NCBI GenBank assembly: GCA_026929865.2
Contig: CM049396.1
Location: 23,455,001 to 23,519,000, forward strand
Direction: 5' to 3'
From: Hyperoplus lanceolatus
Taxonomy: Eukaryota > Chordata > Actinopteri > Uranoscopiformes > Ammodytidae
Length of the DNA stretch: 64,000 bases
The notes beneath the pieces were generated by a model. It was given only the letters and a program-made list of their open reading frames with translations, made no database searches and had not been told where the DNA came from. Below, one piece after another: positions 54,819-64,000 of this stretch; position 1 is the first letter of the stretch; each line of letters opens with the position of its first letter. The translations under genes and the position numbers were made by a program.

Positions 54819-55060
54819 ATTGTTGAACGATGTACAGATACACAATCTGCAGCCAGATGTTCTTGCAGGTCTTTGGAGGTGATCTGTGGGTTGTGTGCAA
54901 CCATTCTCACAATCCTCCACCCATGCCGCTCCTGTTTTTTTCTTGGTCTGCCATGCCTGGGTTTAACTGCCACTATGCCTGTGTCCTTCCATTTCCTGAC
55001 AATGTACCCTACAGTCGAAATTGACAATTGAAACCTTTGGGAAAGCTTCTTGTAGCCTTC
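54795..55060 (-). pseudogene. Tc1 transposase N-terminal part, right arm
   Basis: The minus-strand frame reads MSISTVGYIVRKWKDTGIVA and RHGRPRKKQERHGWRIVRM, homologous to the left-arm protein but clearly diverged. It ends at the palindrome centre. Confidence 0.8.
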
Positions 55061-55455
55061 CCCTAAACCATGACAATGAACAATCTTTGTTTTTCAGATC
55101 TTTTGGGAGCTGTTTCGATGATCCCATTCTGTCTCACTTCAGCAGAGGTTCAAGGCTTAACAACATAATCCAACCAACTTTGTGTTTAAAGTCATCAGTT
55201 TTACATGCTGTTACAGGCATTAAAATCAACAAAACCACAAGGGTTCCTATATTTTTGCACAGCCAGTTTTTCACATTTTATTTTATTTCATACAACCAAA
55301 TACTGCTTTTCAAAAAATCTTTGTTTGGAAAACATCCCAGTACTTAGCTGTTCCTGGTAAATTAAAGACATACCACTTTTATATTTTTTTTGTGAAAGCA
55401 GAGTCAATTATAATGCCGGCTGAGAGGGGTTCCCAAACTTTTTCATATGATTGTA

Positions 55456-56611
55456 CATTGACACATACTAAGTGCTTGAGCTAAATGCTAACGTCAGCTG
55501 GTTAACATGCTTATGATGAGACATTACAATACATAATCTAGGTACCAGTAATGTCGGTTCTAAATGTTGTACCATTTCTTCGGGAGGATGGTGGGCTGTT
55601 TCATAAGATAAGTAAAACCTTTGTTGAAGACTGAGCATTTCATTAACATGCATGCTTGTACGAAAAGTAACAGCAATCCAGCATAGTTGGTGAGATATTT
55701 CAGTCAGGACCAAAGTATCAGACCAATAGACAAACAGACATAGTTACCCTTAAAGTTTAGTATTAATCAATTGAAGATAGATTAGAGATTATTTAAAGTG
55801 GCTACAAGGACCTTTCAGTTTGTGTTAATTCTAGCGGCCTCTTTGGACAAAAACGGTAGTGTTTTTATGACCCCAGCTTCTTGGGTGAGCATACCCTCAA
55901 GGCATTTAGAAAAACTAAATAAAAATTGCATTCTTTGCACTGATGGTCTTATTTCCCGTTACATGTAATTTCCTTGTAGCTCCTTAAATATTGTTTTAGG
56001 CTATTTTAAATAGAATGTTATCTTTTTTATTAGCATCTGTCACTTCATTCAACATCACTTAAACTAGATAAATTCAGCCAGGTGAATGCCTGTTGTATTT
56101 TAAGCTTTAATAATACCATTTATGGATTCTCAAGATGTTGTCTCAGATCTGAAGCTTCAGCTGCCATCTCCTCCTCTGATCTCCACTTGGAAGGAACGTC
56201 TTCATCTTCTCGATCATGCTTCTGCAACTGCAAAAAAACAACAGTGTTACAGTATTACGTAAGAGCAAAAATGCTTATCATTCAATATTAAGAGTCTGGT
56301 CTTGAATAATTGTATGAAATGTCTCCCGAGCTAAAATGGCACCCAATAAAACACAGTGTCACTTATGGATACAATCCCTTTCCCTTGATGTCGTCTAAAC
56401 CAAAGTGCAAGTATCGGGTACTCGCAATAGCGTTCACATAAGTTTTTCTCTGCACATTATTCGTTCCACTTATATTCATATTAATTTTGTTTTCAATCCA
56501 GGAGTAGACTGACGGCAATTAAACAATGTTGTGGACAATTGTGTCTAAAATAACTGCAACTAATCATTTGATTTGTCTAATTCTAGACTACTGAAGCTTC
56601 ATATTGCTTTC
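55456..56611. other. Unassigned stretch containing a possible host exon
   Basis: Apart from the candidate minus-strand exon at 56120-56227, nothing is recognised. Confidence 0.5.
56120..56227 (-). CDS. Possible terminal coding exon of an unidentified gene
   Basis: On the minus strand a run TTGTTTTTTTGCAG, a good splice acceptor, is followed by 35 sense codons and a TAA. The peptide is acidic and helix-prone ([20 protein letters not shown]). ATTAAA, a polyadenylation variant, follows within 15 nt of the stop. I do not recognise the protein. Upstream exons would lie at higher coordinates, but I could not identify any. It may be fortuitous. Confidence 0.3.
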   Translation of the reverse strand: MQKHDREDEDVPSKWRSEEEMAAEASDLRQHLENP

Positions 56612-56637
56612 ACCAGAAAACCAAAATTATTCATACC

Positions 56638-57970
56638 CAGGGGTTGACACTAAGGTTTCAAATGCACTTGTCCATAGGGCAAGTACAGGTAATGTTTTAC
56701 TTGCCCGAATGTTGTGTTCACTTGCCCAAAAAAACCAAAAAAACTGTTAAACAATGATATATACAGTATAGGCTAATCAAATTGTACATTTTAGCGAACC
56801 ATATCTCTTAAATGCAAACACTGCTTACTTGTCTCATCCTGACCACATAAAACGAACAACAATTCATATAAGCCTATATATCATGACATCACACAACACC
56901 AAGCGCTTGGTCCAGCTGCAGCATCGTGAAAGGGAAAGCATCAGAAAAAAAAACTCAGTCTAGCTCAGAGTCAAGCTGAATGTTAGCTTCCTCAGAAAAA
57001 TTTAACTTATTACTTATTTAAAACGGTCACATTGTGCCAAAAAGTGATCATGTGCCATAAAATGATTAAAGTCCACCATGTTAAAGCTATTGCCCAGTTA
57101 CATTGTAATAGGGAGGGGGATCATTAATTTCTATTCATATTGATACCATTATAAAGACTCCACAATCCAAATCTTTATCGATAATTTTCTATTATTTTGT
57201 ATAAAGAGAACTGGTATTATTGCTTTAATTGCTTATAAGATGAGCAGAGTTCAGGATAGGACTTTAAGCATGTCATAATTCCATATTTAGGCCTACTATT
57301 TAGTTTATACTGCTGGGAAAACAAGTTTTTTACCCAAACTGTAGGCTATTGTTCAAGCTTCCCGCGAAAAACTAAAATTTCTTATTTTCTTGATGTTACA
57401 TTTGAACACATCATGATGTCATTGTATTGATAATCATTTTACTGAGCCGACCTGAACATATCACATTTGAACCGTTAGCGATTTTTTTTTAGCTAACTAG
57501 GTCTTATCCTGCAGATTTTAATATGGATTTAAAAACTATCCGATTTTTTTAACTGCGGGACTTGCTACAGAGTCTCTCGTTTGTTGATCACCGCTGCATT
57601 GAATGAATGATAAGACAGTGCCGAGCTCGTCTGCAGCGGCAGTGGCTCAGCAGACAAGATTTTTTTTTTTTTTTTTTTTTTGGAGACGGAGCGGGTTGAA
57701 GGAGTTTCTTCAAGACAGTCGAAGGTAGAACACTTTTACAGTCCATGATGCGGACCAGTGATGGAATAATACGCTGAAGTAGGCCTAATTAGATGAAGAT
57801 GACCCGACTCGATATTTAAAATTATATAATGTGACCTAGCTTACTGGACTCCATAGCGGTATCGATAAGCTCAAACGTTATTGATTTCTGGGTTTTGAAT
57901 ATAGCGGAACCAGGTCCGTAGGATAGAGCCGGCTTTCGGAACGTAGACAGCGAAACTGCGCGCACACAGG

Positions 57971-58034
<64 letters not shown>

Positions 58035-58330
58035 TGTGTGTGTGTGAGAAAGAGAGAGATAGAGAGATCGAGTGCGAAAGAGCGACCGTGGTGCTGCTGG
58101 CTGCCGCGCGCAGCTGCTCAAATTGCGAATATAGCCGATCTATTTTGTGTGAGTTAGCGGGAAAAAACATTTTTTGCAGACTGTAAAACACATGAATACA
58201 TAGCCTAGACTACAGACAAACCCTCTAAAATCCACTTGACCGTTCGGGCAACCAAAAAGCAATCTCAACTTGCCCAAACATTACTTTCAGTTGCCCCGGG
58301 CAAGCGGGCAGCCGTTAGTGTCAACCACTG
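56638..58330. mobile_element. hAT-like non-autonomous element nested in the Tc1 derivative
   Basis: The ends CAGGGGTTGACACTAAGG (56638) and the complement of CCGTTAGTGTCAACCACTG (58330) are imperfect inverted repeats. ATACC flanks both sides (56633-56637 and 58331-58335), a 5-bp duplication; hAT elements usually make 8 bp, so the group is uncertain. CTTGCCC/GGGCAAG motifs recur at both ends. The interior holds a poly-T run (57660-57681) and a TG microsatellite. No transposase. Confidence 0.72.
57972..58046. repeat. (TG)n microsatellite
   Basis: A TG run of about 75 bp with a single break at 58027. The frames read through it on both strands are low-complexity artefacts. Confidence 0.95.
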
Positions 58331-58694
58331 ATACCCTTGTCAAATGTTGACTTAAAGTTACTTTTATGAAACCATCAAGCTTTGTCTTCATTGGAAATGA
58401 CACAGGCTTCTCACAAAAGATAATAAGACGATGTACAAGAGGCATCATTGTGGAAAAAAAAATATTTTTCAGCTTTTATTAACATTTGAACAAAAAAAGG
58501 CATGTCCAAAAATGTTCATCTGGACAAAGAAGAAGACTTCTGATCTTCTGTTTTATGGTCAGATGAAACTAAATTGAATTGTTTGGCCACAATGACGTAT
58601 CCTTAATTTGGCATTAAAAAGGAGAGGCTTGCTGGTTTCATAAAAGTAACTTTAAGTCAAAATTTGCCAGGGGTTCATTTCGGTTTTGACTGTA

Positions 58695-61600
58695 TGTCTC
58701 TCAACATGGTTCCTATTTTATTATGTCAAATGCTATATCTAATATTATTAATTGCAGTCCATTGTCTTTGTGTGTCATTGTGTAGCTTCTTGATTATCTA
58801 ACCACTTTGAAAGATTCATGTTTCTGCCATTGACATTTGGGAGGATTTCATCACTGCCGCCATGGCAGGGATGAAGATACAGTACCTACAATTGTAATAA
58901 TGTTTTAATAATAAGTTATACGTTTCTAATGTAACATCCCCCATAATGATAATAACATATTAATAAAATTAATAAAAAAATATAACAGAAATTTTCTGAC
59001 AAAAAAGTCCTAACCCCTAGACTCCACAAAAAGTGTCTTGCGGGTCCGTTGAAATGTACGCGCTAGATCAAACTCTAACATCTAGTGAACTGGATGCGGC
59101 TGGTGCAGACCACGGCATAGAATATTGTCAGAGCGTCTCTCGCGCGTAAAAAACACCTCCGAAACACTTGGCGGAGATTAGGGGTAAGCCCTCAAATTTG
59201 GGCCAAGTGAAAAATATAGAGGAATAGTTATTTTAATCTAATTTTATTTTTGTTCTTGTAAAACATCTCACATTTGCTTCCTGGATGGTTTGCTGACTCT
59301 CAAACTGAAATGTTTACAAGCTTAAGCACCACATGGTATTAAAATTAATAGATTGTCATCTCCTCCTTCAGCACAGTTCTCTTGTGTCGGCTGCCTCTCA
59401 GCCCCGTGGCTCTACTCACAACAGAGCATTTACCAAGCTACAATAAGTCAGTCATGCGACCAGGGAATATATCCAAAGAAGATGGAATGCAATTTCAACT
59501 TGAATTTACTCTAGTGCTTTTCATACTGTTTGAAACACTGGTACCAGTGTTCATACCTGGCATACCTGTATTCGGTCGATAGGGATTTCCTATCTCAATT
59601 GACATTTCTTTAAATCAATATTGTTGCAGTGACATTGTATAACAAAGCAAAATGGTGAATTAAGTCATTGATAGATTTCAAAAGACAATAACTTATCAGC
59701 CGACCCAGTAGTAGTTGTGCACTATTATTCTTATTTGGCGTTTCCCCTTCTGTCGTCCCCGCCCCTCATGGTTAACAGATATTTTACTGTCAATAACAAG
59801 TCATTACACTCCCGTTGTTGTATCGTTAGCACACGTTTGTTTTATTTTTAGGGGGCTGCTTAAGCTTCGTTCCTAACCCCTTAAAGTATCACATAATTAA
59901 AAAAATTAAAAAGCATTGTTATTTATATTGATGTCCCTCCTACTCTGCCTGATGTTGTATGAGTGGTCCACTAGTTTCCTTGGGCCTTTCGGCTCCTGCA
60001 AGACTCTACTAACTTGCAAACTTCTACAAAATATAGAAGTGTGCCAACTCTCCCTTTTTATGCTCTATAAAGGTTTATTTGTGTAGTTTGCGACATTGCA
60101 AAGGATGTGTCAATAAGCTTTAAGCCATCCTGTTTGTTTTTCCTGTGATAATCCCACTGCCTCTGAAATCCTTTCACTCTGTACTGCAGACTGTGTCACC
60201 TTGCTGTAAACCAAAACAAATGGACCAGTTTAACAACTAAAAACAACTAAGGGTAATTTGATTGGGTTATTTGACGTATGGTAAGTACACACAATGCCCT
60301 GGGTGTCCTTCATTAACCACTGTGGTTCAGTGCAGTAGAGATTATATTTGTAATATTATAAAAGGCCTATTATGTTGTGAAATGGGTATATGTCAACACA
60401 AACGTTTTCTGGATTTTTAGAAACTAGAACTCCTAGAATGGCATCGCTCTAGTGGCAGTCGGCCAACATCTACATGTATATTTTCTTGTATTATCACTTA
60501 TTTATTACCAAACATACCAAGAACATACCATACAATGGTCAGGTAATTATACAGCAGTTACTTTTCATATCTTTCCTTTTATTTGAGACAATCAAACGAG
60601 AACAGAAGAAAATAAATAATAAAATAGATAATTAACCGTGTTTAATTTGTTTAAAAAAAATAACAAAATATATCCAACATTGCATAATTTGTTTAATTCT
60701 TTTTGGGATGGAAAATGGTCGCATGGTGTTGATGTAATCAATTTTTTTTAAATGCACATGCAGTATGACTGAAGAGAGATATGGTAATAAAAAATGAAGA
60801 AGTGGGTTTAATGTCTCTTATGTGTGTGAGACAAGGCTCTTCTAGCAGCAGAGCTTATGTCCAAACATTTGCTGGTGTGTGTGTGTGTGTGTACACTCAC
60901 TGTATGCCTCCCTGGTGAGCTGTGTTAAACCTCTTTAGTACAGCTCCACTCTGCTCAGTTGCAGAGCTGCCAGTGTGGACACAGAGAGCGTGCTTGCTCT
61001 GTCAGTGACGAACATGTTCATGAATACTAATATTGTGCGTCTGTCTTCATCTGCTACTGGCTAAAGACAACACTGGGCCAAAAAGGCTCCATAATGACAC
61101 CCCCTCCACCACTCACTACTCATTATATTCTAGGTCATTCCAGCTTATATTAATTTTTCAAAAACAAAATCTATCAACAAAAAATACAACTAGTTAAAAT
61201 ACCACTATTCCTATCAACTTCTCAGTTTTTCGATATTGATGTCAAGAATCAAAATTCATATTCAAATTAATCTCATGGAATTCAATTTAGTAGCCTATTT
61301 TAATACTTGCACAAAACAGCTTTATATCCTTTTTGCATCAACTTCACTTGTCAACATCTTTTTTTCCCTCTCCACACAAAAGATTCAGTTTATGAATTCC
61401 AGAGCTGAATAATAATCATCCTTTTTCTGACTGAAGGGAAAGGAAGGGTACTACTAGACGTGTCAAAGATGAGGACATGATTACAGAACGATACATATCA
61501 ATCCTATGATGCCTAGTGTGATGTTTGAAAGTGTATACAAAGTGGTTTTCAACTCATTAATGCTGTTCAATCCACGATGAAAGTGAAAGCTGAAAACGAT

Positions 61601-64000
61601 CCTCTTTATTTACACAGCCTTACACAGAGTCAAAGTCTGTGATCTCAGCAAGTATTTGCGATTGATCAGAGAAGATGACAAGATAGTTAACTGCAACAAC
61701 AAAAATCTTTGAATATGTCCAGTGCCATGGAACAATACTATTTCTCATTGGGGATGAATGAAGTATAAAGTAATTATTTAAAAAAAAAAAAAAAAATAAC
61801 CAGACTCACAGAGTGAAATAAACATGTAAAGAAAAGTAAAAAAAAAAATGGAGCAAACGAGTGTACAGCTCTTTCAGCACACACTGCTCAGAGTGGAAGA
61901 GGACATACAGTACAGGGAGAGGGAAATAAATTGCACTTGATTAACCTCTTGGCAACCCCATTTTCTCCTGTTGCGTCTGGGTGTTGGACGGCACACAGGC
62001 CACAGCCCTATACGTCAGACAGGACATGCTTTCATTAAACAGTGACCCCACAGGGTGAATGAGAGGTCGGCCTCAACTCGGCACCATCCACAGAGCAGAT
62101 AACAACCCCTCCATATAACTATTGTAGCAGGCGCAATACTCATGGACACAAAATGGTGGCCCTGCAGTAATCCCGAATGAGACCAGGCTAGGTGAAGACC
62201 TCAGATGTTCCCCTCAAAATGACTTGATTTATTGTCCCAGTCTGCTCTATGCTATTGTCTTAGTCACAGGAATATATAGTAATGGTACCAGTATACATGG
62301 TGCTGAGGCAATTTGTAAAATGAACACATTGCAGTTTTTGGTGAAACATTTGTGTCTGGGGGTTCGCAACAATAATTTTAAAAATATCTTCATTGTAACT
62401 GGATGGCAATGTATTCTTACTTTAACACTGGGATAAAAAGGACAGGTAGTGGACCATGTTAGCCTTTTAACAGATCTGAGAGAATTTAAATCCAAGACAC
62501 CTTTCCTGAATCTAATAGATAGATTACATTTGCAATATTTTCTGAAATACAATTAAAAAAAAACACCATACAAAGCTGACATTTATGAGAACAGCGTGTC
62601 ATTTCTACTAATGTGTCCACAATTTGATTTAAGTCGCTTGAAATTTCACCTTAAGTCAAATGCACAGTAAATGAATGTGATAATTTAAAGTACAACCCCT
62701 CAAGAAGGGATATTTTGTGGGAAGTAACTTAATGGTAATTCACTATAATTTCACTCAAAATGCAGGTGATTTTCCTAAAAGTATTTTTGAAATGTTCGAG
62801 CAATTGAAAAGAGGTATATAGACCTTTCTGTAATGTGCACTTACGAATAACACTATATTTGAGGTGCTTACATTTAAAAATGTCAATACTGTAGGCCTGT
62901 TTTTCAGACTGTTTTTGTTGGTTCATATTTTTTATACTGAGGGCAATTTATTGGTGTGAAAAAATGAAATTCATTACGAAACATATAATGATGAATGTGG
63001 TCTCCTAGTACATTGGTTCTAGTACACCTTTTATGAAGTTAAGCATTAGCAGGACTATCACCTGTTTATTTGTAACTTCTTCAAAAAATAGCTAGTTTGA
63101 TGTAGCCTAAATACATGTATTACATTTTAAGGAGTATGTAATTGAGATAGCAGTTGTTTTTACATTGGTACACTTTTCACTTTTACTCAAATGTAAGGCT
63201 ATCCACTGCAATCATGATGAAAGAAGGCAAACACACATTTTCAAACTACTTTCCCGTGGCTCAATTAAAATATCATCAAACAGAATCTCTAAAGCCAGTA
63301 ACTGCCTGATTAATTCATGTCCATTTAGTGGATTAAAAGAACTAAAGAATCCTCTTAATCACAGCTGTCTGACATCCTGAACTGAAGGTCATGACATGTA
63401 TTACACATCAGAATATGATTATTTACTAACTTCACTTCCACTCAGTTTACAGGAAGGTTGGGTCTATTTTACCTAATGCTAACATCACTGAACTATACAG
63501 TTTCTCATGCTAAAGAACAAAGCAAATAATGCTGACTTTTTGCATTCACACTGGACCAAGCAAAGCCGGCGGATCAGTGTGTGAATTAAAACAGCGTTCC
63601 ACACCCCGGTATGAAAGAGGGGCATGTGACCCAATGCCGTAAGCAGCGTGAGTGTTGAGTGAAGTATAACATACCACAGCTCTGTCAGACTTTCAGCACG
63701 TCTTGAAAACGTCACACTCGCAACGCCCCTTTTAAGGTTGACACATTTATAGAGTGAACTATCCAGGAATCTCACTACCTCTGAGGAAGTAGAATTGCCT
63801 AAAAAATTGTTTCACCTGTTCGCGTCACAGGCTTAAGATAGGCATCAGTAGTCTGCTATTGCACGACAAAAATCAAAAGTAGAACACATACACATATATA
63901 CCAAATATTCAAATAAAAAATGTGACATTAATATGTTCTTAAACAGAGCAAAACAGATAATGAAACTGTTGTGTTGCTTCAAATACAGGCGTCTAAGGTA
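58695..64000. other. 5.3 kb without recognised genes or elements
   Basis: The sequence is AT-rich, with several homopolymer runs and a short TG run near 60876-60892. No frame above about 100 codons and no clear inverted-repeat element was found. The stretch 61860-62220 is more balanced in base composition and could be a 3' UTR, intron or conserved non-coding DNA, but nothing in it can be named. Confidence 0.5.

Larger units (their letters stand above)
53917..55453. mobile_element. Palindromic Tc1-like element
   Basis: TA flanks a 1537-bp unit whose ends (CAGTCATATGAAAAAGTTTG and its near-complement) are Tc1 termini. The inverted similarity is not limited to the tips. The left arm (53917 to about 54628) and right arm (about 54795-55453) both carry terminus, 5' UTR and the transposase N terminus in opposite orientation. 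They are joined by about 166 bp of DDE-region sequence. The arms have drifted, with several differences per 60 bp. A transcript would fold into a long hairpin. Confidence 0.8.
56612..58694. mobile_element. Tc1-type deletion derivative hosting a hAT-like element
   Basis: The left end holds CCAGAAAACCAAAATTATTC and the right end GCCAGGGG...TTTTGACTGTA, typical of one fish Tc1 family. Near the left, after the insert, TTGACTTAAAGTTACTTTTAT (58345) is the complement of ATAAAAGTAACTTTAAGTCAA near 58640, showing the long inverted repeats. A small piece of transposase sense (TCTGGACAAAGAAGAAGAC and beyond, near 58520-58590) remains. Exact ends are approximate. Confidence 0.6.

Noticed and set aside
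57822-58191. Overlapping frames of about 60-105 codons on both strands
   Set aside because: They are produced by the TG microsatellite.
61860-62220. Possible conserved 3' UTR of a host gene
   Set aside because: Only base composition hints at it; no coding exon or clear poly(A) context ties it to a gene.

Overview
The window looks like a transposon-dense, AT-rich stretch of a ray-finned (teleost) fish chromosome. I see no complete host gene. The organism call rests on the mix of repeats: Tc1-like elements, many hAT and Harbinger miniature elements, CR1/L2-type LINEs with an esterase ORF or a 2A peptide, a sushi-ichi-like Ty3/Gypsy chromovirus, a BEL/Pao element, a Helitron-like dimer and a retrovirus-like element. 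The species cannot be read from the sequence.

Region 1 (1-26.3 kb) is a nest. A non-autonomous DNA transposon (240-1715), itself carrying a hAT-like insert, sits beside LINE-A, a CR1/L2-type LINE. LINE-A runs from about 1716 to 5099 and resumes at 20831, because a retrovirus-like element (ERV, 5100-20826) landed inside its ORF2. The ERV has two LTRs, a perfect tRNA-Trp primer-binding site and a gag frame, but no pol or env. It was hit three more times: a head-to-tail Helitron-like dimer (5149-8871) and a truncated LINE (9019-10769) both fell in its 5' LTR, and a 2-kb hAT element (12541-14554) fell in its leader. Behind LINE-A lies a decayed hAT transposon whose 5' part holds another hAT-type element.

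Region 2 (26.3-32.3 kb) has only small remnants: miniature-element ends, an inverted-repeat element and a Tc1 transposase fossil.

Region 3 (32.3-48.7 kb) is a second nest. LINE-B, which encodes a 2A ribosome-skipping motif near its N terminus, carries a Harbinger-type miniature element and then a BEL/Pao retrotransposon (36526-47186, minus strand). One LTR of the BEL element carries a nearly full Ty3/Gypsy chromovirus (41959-47113, minus strand). Target-site duplications mark each layer: TAA, GAGTC and CAGGA. The Gypsy LTRs differ at 2 of 412 positions by my reading, so it is the youngest layer.

Region 4 (48.7-58.7 kb) is a mosaic of miniature elements and fossils: a TTAA-flanked element, a hAT dimerisation-domain remnant, a Tc1 fossil split by a miniature element, a palindromic Tc1 and a hAT-like element inside a Tc1 derivative. 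A possible last exon of an unidentified host gene lies on the minus strand at 56120-56227. From 58.7 kb to the end I recognise no element or gene.

Most reading frames here are decayed transposon genes. The only long intact ones are the two gag frames of the ERV, the 1093-codon BEL frame and the Gypsy gag, pol and integrase frames. No single new host system is evident. The most unusual items are the gag-only ERV with an in-frame UGA-AUG junction, the tandem Helitron-like dimer with multiplied 5' hairpins, the 2A-bearing LINE and the palindromic Tc1.
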